Assembly (NCBI GenBank): GCA_016218925.1
Contig: JACRCR010000160.1
Coordinates: forward strand, 25,718-89,717
Length of the DNA stretch: 64,000 bases
Direction: 5' to 3'
DNA from: Deltaproteobacteria bacterium
GTDB taxonomy: Bacteria; Desulfobacterota; Binatia; UBA1149; CAITLU01
Position numbers and translations under genes: made by a program. Below are positions 20,712 to 29,436 of the stretch, piece by piece; within the stretch, counting starts at the first letter, position 1, and each line of letters begins with the position of its first letter. The notes below the pieces were generated by a model. That model was not told the origin of the DNA. It was given only the letters and a program-made list of their open reading frames with translations, and ran no database searches.

Positions 20712-21923
20712 ATGATACGGATGGGCTGGCGAAATCTGTGGCGCAACCGGCGGCGCACCGCATTGACGATGACCACGGTGGGTTTTGCCACCGCGATCCT
20801 GGTGCTCACGCAGGCGCTGATGCACGGGATGGTAGAAGGTACCGCGCGCAACGCCACCGACACTTTCGTCGGTGAGGTACAGGTTCACGCGCCTGGCTGG
20901 GTCACCGACCGTTCCTTCTACAATTCGCTGGCGGCGCCGCGTCCGGTTCTGGCCGCGCTCGCCGAGGCTGGCCTGCCCGCGGCTCCCAGAGCGTACGGCT
21001 TCGGCCTGACCGCGCGCGCCAACAAATCGGCAGGCGCGATGTTCTGGGGCGTCGACCCGGCCGCCGAGGCCGGTGCGTTCGATCTGCCCGCGAGTCTGGA
21101 ACGCGGCAGCTTCCTGACGGCGGCGGCCAGCCGCGAGGTGGTGCTGGGGCGCAAGCTGGCGCGCTCGCTCGAAGCTGACGTCGGCAGCGAAGTCATAGCG
21201 GTGGTCGAAGCCGGCGACGGGTCGATAGGCAACGAGCTGTTCACCGTGGTCGGCATTCTGCAGGGACTCGGCGAGACCGCCGATCGCAGCGCGGCGATCC
21301 TGCACAGCGACGACTTCAACGCTCTCTTCGTAGCCGGCGGGCGCATCCATGAGATCGCCGTCAATACACGCGGCGCGGTCGCGCCGGATCGGCTCGAAGC
21401 TCGTGTGGTCGCGCTCGCCCGCGACGCCGACGTCCGCACCTGGCGCGAACTGCTGCCGATGGTTTCCGACATGCTCGGCGTGCTCGACGCGAGCCTGTGG
21501 ATCTTCTCGTCGGTGTTCCTGCTGGCGGCGGGCCTCGGAGTGACCAACACGATGTTGATGGCCGTCTACGAGCGCACCCACGAGTTCGGCGTGCTCAAGG
21601 CGCTCGGAACGCCGCCGCTGCGCATCGCCGCCGATGTCGCCGTCGAGGCGCTGCTGCTGGCGGTGGTCGCCACGGGTATCGGTGCCGGCGCAGGGACGGC
21701 CGGCGCGCTGGCGCTGCAACGCTGGGGAATCGACACCGCTGCCTGGGCAGGTTCGACTTCGCTGGCCGGTGTCGCGTTCGATCCGATCTGGCGTGCGAGC
21801 TTCTCGCTCGGCGCGCTGACGACGCCGGTGCTGACCATGTGGCTCGTCTGTGTGTTGGCGGCCGTGTATCCGGCCGCCTCGGTGGCCAGGCTGCGGGCTG
21901 TCGAAGCCATCGGCCGCACCTGA
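20712..21923 (+). CDS. ABC transporter permease (FtsX/LolE type)
   Basis: MIRMGWRNLWRNRRRTALTMTTVGFATA; C-terminal FtsX domain TNTMLMAVYERTHEFGVLKALGTPP. Confidence 0.92.
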   Translation: MIRMGWRNLWRNRRRTALTMTTVGFATAILVLTQALMHGMVEGTARNATDTFVGEVQVHAPGWVTDRSFYNSLAAPRPVLAALAEAGLPAAPRAYGFGLTARANKSAGAMFWGVDPAAEAGAFDLPASLERGSFLTAAASREVVLGRKLARSLEADVGSEVIAVVEAGDGSIGNELFTVVGILQGLGETADRSAAILHSDDFNALFVAGGRIHEIAVNTRGAVAPDRLEARVVALARDADVRTWRELLPMVSDMLGVLDASLWIFSSVFLLAAGLGVTNTMLMAVYERTHEFGVLKALGTPPLRIAADVAVEALLLAVVATGIGAGAGTAGALALQRWGIDTAAWAGSTSLAGVAFDPIWRASFSLGALTTPVLTMWLVCVLAAVYPAASVARLRAVEAIGRT

Positions 21924-21931
21924 GGAAGGCG

Positions 21932-23173
21932 ATGATCGCACGCATGGCATGGCGCAATCTGTGGCGCCGCAAACGACGGACGCTGATCACGGTGGCTTCG
22001 ATCTCTCTGGGTCTGGCGTGCGTGGTGTTCTTCCTTTCGCTCGCTGAAGGTGTCTACGCGCAGCTGGTCGACGACGCGGTGCGGATGCTGGCCGGCCACG
22101 TGACGGTCGAGCACGAGTCGTACCGCGACGCACCGGCGGTCGACCTGGTGGTCGCCGATGCCTCGTCGCTGCGACGCCGCATCGAAGGCGTGGAGGCGGT
22201 AGCAGCGACGAAGCTGCTGATCGCCGGCCAGGGAATCGCCCGAAGCGGACGCGGAGCGGTCGGCGTTTCGATAGTCGGCGTCGAACCGCAGGTCGAGGCG
22301 AAGACCTCGCCGCTGGCGCGCAAGATGATTGCGGGGCGTTATCTCGAGTCCGGCGACGAGAGTCTGGCGGTGATCGGCAGCGCACTGGCCGAGCGGCTCG
22401 GACTGACCCCGGGCAACAAGCTCGTGATTGCGAGCAACGATCGCGACGGCAACCTGGTCGAGCGACTTTTTCGTGTCAGCGGGATCTTCAAGACCGGTGC
22501 CGAAGAGATCGACGGCTATCTGGTGGAAGTGCGCCTGGCCGACTCGCGCGGGCTGTTCGGCCTGGGCGCGGACGACGTGACCCAACTCGGCGTGCTGGTC
22601 CGCCCCGGCTACGACCCCGCGCGTCTGCGCGAGCAATTGGCCGCGGCGATCGGCGACGCAGAGATCGGCCGCCTGAACCTGGCGGTGCGTCCGTGGCAGG
22701 AGGTGATTCCCGAACTCGCCGCCTTCATACGTCTCGACCGCGTGTCCGACCACACCTTTCAGGCCCTGCTGGTGGTGCTGGTGCTGTCGACGATCCTGAA
22801 CACGCTGGTGATGGCGGTGCTCGAGCGCGAGCGCGAACTGGGCGTGATGCTGGCTCTGGGGACCTCGCGCGGGCGGCTGGCGACGCTGGTACTGGTGGAG
22901 GCCGCGATTCTGGCCGCGATCGGTTGCACGGCCGGACTCGCGCTCGGCGGCGCCGTTTCGGGTCTCGTACAGGTGTACGGATGGGATCTGAGCAGCCTGT
23001 ATCCCAACGGGATGACTCTTTCGGGACTGGCCTTGTCGACGACGATCCATGCGCGCGTGAGCGCGCACAAACTCTTCGTCATCGGCGCGCTGGTCTTCGC
23101 CGCGACGGTGATCCTGGCGCTGTTCCCGGCCTTTCGCGCGGCCCGGGTCAGCGCCCTCGAGGGTGCGCGATGA
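21932..23173 (+). CDS. ABC transporter permease (FtsX/LolE type)
   Basis: ORF 21497..23173, start ATG 21932: MIARMAWRNLWRRKRRTLITVASISLG; VMAVLERERELGVMLALGTSRGR. Confidence 0.92.
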   Translation: MIARMAWRNLWRRKRRTLITVASISLGLACVVFFLSLAEGVYAQLVDDAVRMLAGHVTVEHESYRDAPAVDLVVADASSLRRRIEGVEAVAATKLLIAGQGIARSGRGAVGVSIVGVEPQVEAKTSPLARKMIAGRYLESGDESLAVIGSALAERLGLTPGNKLVIASNDRDGNLVERLFRVSGIFKTGAEEIDGYLVEVRLADSRGLFGLGADDVTQLGVLVRPGYDPARLREQLAAAIGDAEIGRLNLAVRPWQEVIPELAAFIRLDRVSDHTFQALLVVLVLSTILNTLVMAVLERERELGVMLALGTSRGRLATLVLVEAAILAAIGCTAGLALGGAVSGLVQVYGWDLSSLYPNGMTLSGLALSTTIHARVSAHKLFVIGALVFAATVILALFPAFRAARVSALEGAR

Positions 23174-23919
23174 TTTCGCAGTCGAGTTGCCGAGGCGCCG
23201 GTGGATCCGGCCGCGTGATGCTGCGGCTGGCGTCGGTGACGAAGGAGTATCGCGACGGCGAAGTCGTCGTCCGGGCGCTACGCGGCGTCGATCTGGAGAT
23301 CGGCGCGGGCGAATTCGTGGCGATGGCGGGACCTTCAGGCTCGGGCAAGAGTACGCTGCTGCACATCGCCGGAGCGCTCGACCGGCCGACGGCGGGAAGC
23401 GTCGAAGTGGACGGCCACGATCTCGCCACGCTCAGCGAGCGCGAGCTGGCGCGCCTGCGGCGCGACCGCATCGGCTTCGTGTTCCAGAGTTACAATCTGA
23501 TCCCGGTGCTGACTGCAGCCGAGAACGCCGAATACATACTGATGCTCCAGGGAGTCGCCGCAGCGGCGCGTCGCCAGCGCGTGCGTGAGCTGCTGGCGGA
23601 GGTGGGTCTGACGGGCCTCGAAGACCGCTACCCGCGCGAACTCTCGGGAGGACAACAGCAGCGCGTCGCGATCGCGCGCTCGCTGGCTTCGGGTCCGGCT
23701 CTGGTGCTGGCCGATGAGCCCACCGCCAACGTCGACACGGCCACGGCCGATTCGCTGCTCGATTTGATGGAAAGGATGCACCACCAGCGCGGCGTCACGT
23801 TTCTGTTCTCGACTCACGATCCGCGCGTGATGCGCCGCTCTCACCGCTTGCTGGGACTCGTAGACGGACGCATCGAAGGCGACGGTGCGCCAGCCGATCT
23901 GCTCGATGGCAGGCTCTGA
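23170..23919 (+). CDS. ABC transporter ATP-binding protein (LolD/MacB type)
   Basis: ORF 22693..23919, start ATG 23170; Walker A GPSGSGKST, signature LSGGQQQRVAIARSLA, Walker B LVLADEP. Confidence 0.95.
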   Translation: MISQSSCRGAGGSGRVMLRLASVTKEYRDGEVVVRALRGVDLEIGAGEFVAMAGPSGSGKSTLLHIAGALDRPTAGSVEVDGHDLATLSERELARLRRDRIGFVFQSYNLIPVLTAAENAEYILMLQGVAAAARRQRVRELLAEVGLTGLEDRYPRELSGGQQQRVAIARSLASGPALVLADEPTANVDTATADSLLDLMERMHHQRGVTFLFSTHDPRVMRRSHRLLGLVDGRIEGDGAPADLLDGRL

Positions 23920-25255
23920 CCCGAGCGTTACCGCCGCTCGCCGCTGCGCGTCGCTGGTCGTAGCGGGGCTGTGGCTGGCGGCGGCGACGCCCGTCGCGGC
24001 GCTGCTCGGTGACGTCGAGGGCAGCGGCGGCCTCGACGCGAACCTGCGCACGACGGTGCTGGGCATCGACAACTACCATGCACCTGCGCTGCTGGGCGAC
24101 CACGACTTCGACATGGCCTCGCAGACCCTGCTGCGCGCCGTCATCGCCGGACGCCCGAGCGACAGCCTGCGCTACGAAGTGCACGCCGTGCAGTCACTGG
24201 AGCAATCGACCGCGACCGGCGGCGCGGCCGCCGGTCTGGCGTCGCCGGTTGGCCCGTCGTCGTCGAACCGTGAACTGCGATATCGCGCGCTCGACTTCAC
24301 CTGGGCGCAGGACGACCGTGGTCAGTGGCGCAGCGGCCTGGTGCTGGACCGTGCCAACGCGACGTTGCGGCTAGGGGCTTTCGACGTGACCGCGGGCCGT
24401 CAGGCCATCACTTTCGGCCACACCTTCTTCTGGAGCCCGCTCGACGTGTTCTCGCCGTTCGACGCGCAGCAGTTCGACCGAGACTACAAACCCGGTGTCG
24501 ATGCGTTGCGGGTGGACGGCGATCTCGGCGCTCTCAGCGGCGTCACCTTGGTGGCCAGTGCGGGGCGCAGCATCGACGCGGCAGGCCAGGCTGCGCACGG
24601 CGGCTTTGCCGACGCGTCGTGGACAGGGTCGGCGCTGCTCGCGCGTGCATTCACGAACGTGGCGGGCTGGGACCTGGAGATCCAGGCGGGCAAGGTGTAC
24701 GCCGGCTGGCAAGTCGGGCTGGGCGCCACCGGTGAATGGCTCGGAGTGGACCTGCGGGTCGAGATGGCGGCGTTGCGCGCCGATTCCAGCCCGCCGCTGG
24801 TCATCGACTTGCCGGCGCCGATGCCGGATCTGGTGCGCGATGCCGAGACTCTCGTCGTCGGGGCGGGGCGTCGCTTCGATAACTCTCTGGATCTGCACGC
24901 GGAATATTTCCTGAACGGCAGCGGCGACGCCGATGATCTGGCGACCTCGCTCGCGCGCGTGTCGGGCGGTGCGTTGCTCGCCGCCAGCCGTCATCTGATC
25001 GGTGTTACCGCGGCCTACGAGCTGCTGCCGATCCTGGTCGCGCGACTGTCGTGGATCGTCTCGCTGGAAGACGGCTCGGGGCAGGTGCAGCCGGGTCTGA
25101 CCTGGTCGGCCGCCGACAACGTCGAAGTGTTGCTGGGCGCCTTCGTCTCGCACGGGCAGCGTCCCGATACGCCGGACTCGGGATCGGTAGATTTCCGCAG
25201 CGAGTTCGGCAGTTATCCGAGCGTGCTGTATCTGCAGCCGAAGATCTACTTCTGA
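23885..25255 (+). CDS. Predicted outer-membrane beta-barrel protein
   Basis: Signal-like N-terminus, aromatic/glycine-rich strand pattern, C-terminal YLQPKIYF ending in Phe; start 23885 or 23906. Confidence 0.65.
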   Translation: MRQPICSMAGSDPSVTAARRCASLVVAGLWLAAATPVAALLGDVEGSGGLDANLRTTVLGIDNYHAPALLGDHDFDMASQTLLRAVIAGRPSDSLRYEVHAVQSLEQSTATGGAAAGLASPVGPSSSNRELRYRALDFTWAQDDRGQWRSGLVLDRANATLRLGAFDVTAGRQAITFGHTFFWSPLDVFSPFDAQQFDRDYKPGVDALRVDGDLGALSGVTLVASAGRSIDAAGQAAHGGFADASWTGSALLARAFTNVAGWDLEIQAGKVYAGWQVGLGATGEWLGVDLRVEMAALRADSSPPLVIDLPAPMPDLVRDAETLVVGAGRRFDNSLDLHAEYFLNGSGDADDLATSLARVSGGALLAASRHLIGVTAAYELLPILVARLSWIVSLEDGSGQVQPGLTWSAADNVEVLLGAFVSHGQRPDTPDSGSVDFRSEFGSYPSVLYLQPKIYF

Positions 25256-25268
25256 GCGCCTCGGCGCT
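25255..25268. terminator. Possible bidirectional terminator hairpin between convergent genes
   Basis: AGCGCC-TC-GGCGCT inverted repeat at the stop codon; no clear U-tract. Confidence 0.3.
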
Positions 25269-25295
25269 ATCTCGTGGCAGGCGCGGAACGCGAGC

Positions 25296-26495
25296 CTACA
25301 GCATCGCAATCGCCTTGATCGCCATCACCTCGTTGGTGGCGTCCATGATCTGCAGCAGCTTGGCGTCGCGCATGTACTTCTCCAGACCGTACTCCTTGGA
25401 GATGCCGTATCCGCCGAGTACCTGAACCATCTCTACCGTGTGCTTCATCGCCATGTTGGTCGCGAAGACCCGCGCCGCCGCCGACAGCTTGAGGTCTCCG
25501 AGCGCGCTCTGCGCCAGAGTCCACGACGCTTTCCACAGCAGCCCGCGCGCCGCCTCGATCGCCTGGAAGCACTCGAAGAAGCGAAACCCTATCGCTTCGT
25601 GCTCGACGATCGGCCTGCCGAACTGCACCCGCTGCTTGGCGTAGCCGAGCGCTTCTTCGTACGCCGCCCTCATCAAACCGACGGCGAGATAGCCGACTCC
25701 GATGTTGCCGACGGTCTTTATGGCATTGTGGATCATCGGATAGTTCTCGCTCGGCGGTACCAGCATGTAATCGGCGGGAATGCGTGCGCCGTCGAAAGCG
25801 ACCGCCGCCTGGTTGAGCGCTCTCATGCCGATCTTGTCGAGCGCGTTGCCGCGCTGTACTTTCTCGCCGAGCGGCACCAGGAACACACCGGAGCCTGGAA
25901 TCCCCTTTGACGGGTCGACGCACGCGAAAACCAGAAAGAGGTCGGCGATGCCGCCGTTGCTGACGAAGCTCGACTTCTCGCCGTCGATCCGCCAATGGCC
26001 GCCGTCGCTGGTAGCGCGAGTGGCGTGGTGCACTGAGGGATCGTGATAGTTGCTGCCGTCCGAGCCGATGTTCCCTTCCGAGCTGCCCCACGCGGTGATG
26101 AGAGCACCGGTGTCGTCTTCGCAGTAGGGCCGCACGAACCTTTCGATCATGTCCTTGCGGTCGGGCGCCAGCACGCTGACGAACAACGGTGCCACCGGTG
26201 CGGCGAGCAACGTGGCGGTGATGCCGATCCCTCCCACGGCCAGTTCTTCCCACACGAGTGCGGTGGTCAGCGGGTCCAGCCCCATTCCGCCGAACTCTTC
26301 GCGGATTCCCATCTTGCCGAATCCGAGCTCGAAGGCCTGAGCGAGGACGTCTCTGAAAATCGCGCTGGTGAACACTTCGTCGGGGTTGGCGATCCTGTCG
26401 AGCGCGATCTCGGCCGGGCGCAGGACTTCGCGCGCGAATCTTCGCGCGAGTCCCTGGATTTCGAGCTGCTGGCGGGTTGGCGAGAAGTCGATCAT
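25296..26495 (-). CDS. Acyl-CoA dehydrogenase
   Basis: ORF 25296..27107, likely start ATG 26493-26495 (MIDFSPTRQQLEIQGLARRFAREVLRPAE); VLGGYGISKEYGLEKYMRDAKLLQIMDATNEV. Confidence 0.93.
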   Translation of the reverse strand: MIDFSPTRQQLEIQGLARRFAREVLRPAEIALDRIANPDEVFTSAIFRDVLAQAFELGFGKMGIREEFGGMGLDPLTTALVWEELAVGGIGITATLLAAPVAPLFVSVLAPDRKDMIERFVRPYCEDDTGALITAWGSSEGNIGSDGSNYHDPSVHHATRATSDGGHWRIDGEKSSFVSNGGIADLFLVFACVDPSKGIPGSGVFLVPLGEKVQRGNALDKIGMRALNQAAVAFDGARIPADYMLVPPSENYPMIHNAIKTVGNIGVGYLAVGLMRAAYEEALGYAKQRVQFGRPIVEHEAIGFRFFECFQAIEAARGLLWKASWTLAQSALGDLKLSAAARVFATNMAMKHTVEMVQVLGGYGISKEYGLEKYMRDAKLLQIMDATNEVMAIKAIAML

Positions 26496-27262
26496 CTCTC
26501 GAATCCCCAGTCGGTGCGTGCGAAGCAGTGCGGAAGGAACGCCGACGAGTCGGCCTCGCCGACGATCTCTCCGGGAAGCATGCGGTTGGTGCTGGTGAAA
26601 TAGTACGAAGTGATCGGCTGAACGCATTCGATCTCGTTCCACGGATCGAACGGCGAGGGCTGGAAGGCGATCTCGCCGGGACCCATCTCGAATGCGTGGT
26701 ACTCGACCTCGGTCTTTTGTCTGACCACCAGCACCGGGCCTTCGAACCCCGGCTTCAGGTCGGCCCTCGGCATGAACTTGAACAGAAAACTCGGGCCGAC
26801 TTTGAGAGGCGGCTGATCCATCTTCACCTCGAGGTTGGCCGTCACCGTGACGAACCGGACTCCCTTCCTCTCGATCCAGCCGGTCGCGACATCGCCCTGG
26901 CGTGACAGGTGAATGTTGCCGGTCTTCTTGGGAAAACCGTAGATCTCCCTGCCGTTGAAGATCCGATCGTCGCTGCCGTCCAGAGGCATCGAAAGACAGT
27001 AGTTGCCGATCTCTCCGCGGTACTGGCAGCGCACGAAGATCGCGCCCTCGCGATATCCCGGCCCGAGGTTGGTCTCGGGGAATCTGCAGATGTAGACCAG
27101 CGCCCACGGCTCGGCGGCGGGCTCGAGCGGCGGCGGAAGCAGCCGCGAGACGATCTGCGGCCGTGTCTCGTAGAGCAGCCCGAGCATCTCGGCCCCCGGA
27201 AACTCACGCACCGCGTGCCGGTAGTAACTGTCGATTTCCTCGCTCGACTTTACGAATCCCAC
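26492..27262 (-). CDS. Acetoacetate decarboxylase-family protein
   Basis: Overall ADC-like pattern: YREGAIFVRCQYRGEIGNYCLSMPLD, GREIYGFPKKTGNI. Confidence 0.82.
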   Translation of the reverse strand: MGFVKSSEEIDSYYRHAVREFPGAEMLGLLYETRPQIVSRLLPPPLEPAAEPWALVYICRFPETNLGPGYREGAIFVRCQYRGEIGNYCLSMPLDGSDDRIFNGREIYGFPKKTGNIHLSRQGDVATGWIERKGVRFVTVTANLEVKMDQPPLKVGPSFLFKFMPRADLKPGFEGPVLVVRQKTEVEYHAFEMGPGEIAFQPSPFDPWNEIECVQPITSYYFTSTNRMLPGEIVGEADSSAFLPHCFARTDWGFER

Positions 27263-27342
27263 TGTCGTCTCCTGGTCCGGAATCTGCGTGCAGCGGCTTG
27301 CACGAAGGCTATCCGGCGGCGGCTGGTTCGCCGTTGGTTACG

Positions 27343-29385
27343 CTACGGATTCGGCTCGCCCGCGGCGCGGAGCCGGACCCGTGGCAGCGCGAAGAAGAAG
27401 GTGCTCCCCTTCGCGAGTTGGCTGTGTGCCCATATTCTTCCGCCGTGGCCCTCGACGATTCCCTTGCAGATGGGGAGCCCGAGACCGGCGCCATGGCGGT
27501 CGTCACGCGTGGCTTGCCAGTATCTATCGAAGACGTGAATCAGATGTTCGGGCGCGATTCCGCTCCCGCTGTCACTGACCCAGAACAGCACTTCACCGTC
27601 CTGGCTGCTGGTTCCCACTTCGATGCGGCCTCCGGCTGGCGTGAACTTGATCGCGTTGCCGATCAGGTTGGCGAAGACCTGCTGGATCCGGCGCCGGTCG
27701 ACCAGTACGCAGGCGTCATCGGTGCGGACCGCCGCCGTGAGCTCCACGTCCAGCGCTATCGCCCGCGCCGCTTCGACCGCGGCGCCGACCAGATCCGCGC
27801 AGGGGTGGGGCTGCCGGTCGTGAACCATCTGCCCGGCTGCCAGCAGCTTCTCGTCGAGCAGGTCGTCGATCAGGCGGTTCATCTCGTCGATCGATTCGTT
27901 GATCAGACGCGCCGCGCGTCTCTCGGACTCGGTCGCGGCGCGAGCTCCGAGCGTGTGGGCGGAGAAGAGTATCGCGGTGAGCGGACTGCGAAGCTCGTGG
28001 GCCACCACCTGGAGCACGTCGTCGCGCGCCGCGGTGGCATGCTGGGCGGCCTGGAACAGCCGCGCATTGTCGATGGCCATGGCGGCCTGCCGTCCGAGCG
28101 CCTCGGCGAGTTGGAGGTCTTCTTCCCCGAAGCGAACGCCTCCGCGGCATCCGAGAAAGACGATGGCGCCGAGCATCCGGTGATGCACCGCCAGCGGGAT
28201 CGTGATCGACCAGGTCGGGTCGAGTCGTTCCAGAAGCCTGCGGTCCTCGCCTTCGATCCCGAGCGCGCCGGCGAAGTCGGGCGGCAACTCCGCGCAGGAC
28301 TCGGCCCGGCGCGTCTCGAACACGCGACGCACCATCGGCGGCGGTTCCCCTGGTTCGAGCGACCGTTGCAGGGCCTTGGCGATCTCTGCCTTGGCCGGAT
28401 CGGAGGTCGCGACCTCGAGGCGGCGCACCTGTCCTCGTTCGTCGACGACGTCGACGATGACGAAGTCGGCGACCGAGGCCGAGGCGAGCCGCGCGATGCT
28501 GGCGAGGGTCTTCTCGTGGTCCAGTGACGAAGCGAGCAGCGCCGCGGCTTCGACGAGAAAGCGCTGTCTGGTCTCGCGGCGCCGGCGTTTTGAAACGTCA
28601 CGCAATACCGCCGCGGAGATTCGCTGTCCTCCCACCGTGAACGACGAGATCGCGATCTCGGCGGGGAACTGCTCGCCGTCGCTGCGCCGTCCGACGACCG
28701 CACGCTGCTCTCCCGAGGTTCGTGATCCGGGCTGTCGCTCGATGAATCGTTCGATGTGCCGGCGATGGGCGGGACCCGAGCCCGGCGGGAGCAAGTCATC
28801 GAGAGGCCGCCCGAGCATCTCTGCGCTCGAGCGGCCGAATATGCGCTCGGCACCTTGATTGAAAACCGTGACATTCTGGTCGCCGTCGACGGCGATGATC
28901 GCGTCGGTGGCGAGCGTGACGATGCCGGACAATTTTTCTTCCGAAACGCGCAGTCCGTCTTCAGCTACTTTGCGCGGCGTGATGTCGAAGCCGGTGCAGA
29001 AAACGAGGTCGGTGGCGGGGCTCTCTTCTATCCGCGTCGTGCACCGCCACAGGATTTCGCGGCGCTCGCCACCCTTGGTCATCCATGAGTTCTCCAGGGT
29101 GATCGGGTCGTGACCGGCGGCCAGCGCGGTCATGTGCGCCTCCTGGATCTCCGGGCGGTAGTGCCGCAGCAACTCCGCGCGCTTGATCGGGTCGCGGACC
29201 TCGTCGAGCGTGTAGCCGGAAAGTTCCTCGCAGGCCCGGTTCCAGTACACGACCTCCAGATCGCGATCGAGCACGACGACGAGCGAACCGACCATGTCGA
29301 AGAGGTGAAAATCGTGGCCGATCGCCGGGGTGGCTCCGGGTCCCGGAGCCGCGCTGCCGCGGCTGCGATGTCGCGGGATGCTCAC
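27343..29385 (-). CDS. PAS/GAF sensor histidine kinase
   Basis: Two PAS-like segments, GAF-like segment, H-box VAHELRSPLTAILFSAHTL, HATPase VSDSGSGIAPEHLIHVFDRYWQ. Confidence 0.92.
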   Translation of the reverse strand: MSIPRHRSRGSAAPGPGATPAIGHDFHLFDMVGSLVVVLDRDLEVVYWNRACEELSGYTLDEVRDPIKRAELLRHYRPEIQEAHMTALAAGHDPITLENSWMTKGGERREILWRCTTRIEESPATDLVFCTGFDITPRKVAEDGLRVSEEKLSGIVTLATDAIIAVDGDQNVTVFNQGAERIFGRSSAEMLGRPLDDLLPPGSGPAHRRHIERFIERQPGSRTSGEQRAVVGRRSDGEQFPAEIAISSFTVGGQRISAAVLRDVSKRRRRETRQRFLVEAAALLASSLDHEKTLASIARLASASVADFVIVDVVDERGQVRRLEVATSDPAKAEIAKALQRSLEPGEPPPMVRRVFETRRAESCAELPPDFAGALGIEGEDRRLLERLDPTWSITIPLAVHHRMLGAIVFLGCRGGVRFGEEDLQLAEALGRQAAMAIDNARLFQAAQHATAARDDVLQVVAHELRSPLTAILFSAHTLGARAATESERRAARLINESIDEMNRLIDDLLDEKLLAAGQMVHDRQPHPCADLVGAAVEAARAIALDVELTAAVRTDDACVLVDRRRIQQVFANLIGNAIKFTPAGGRIEVGTSSQDGEVLFWVSDSGSGIAPEHLIHVFDRYWQATRDDRHGAGLGLPICKGIVEGHGGRIWAHSQLAKGSTFFFALPRVRLRAAGEPNP

Positions 29386-29436
29386 GCGCCCGTGACTACG
29401 CCGTCGCGGCTGCTAACGGAAACCGGACCTGAAACG

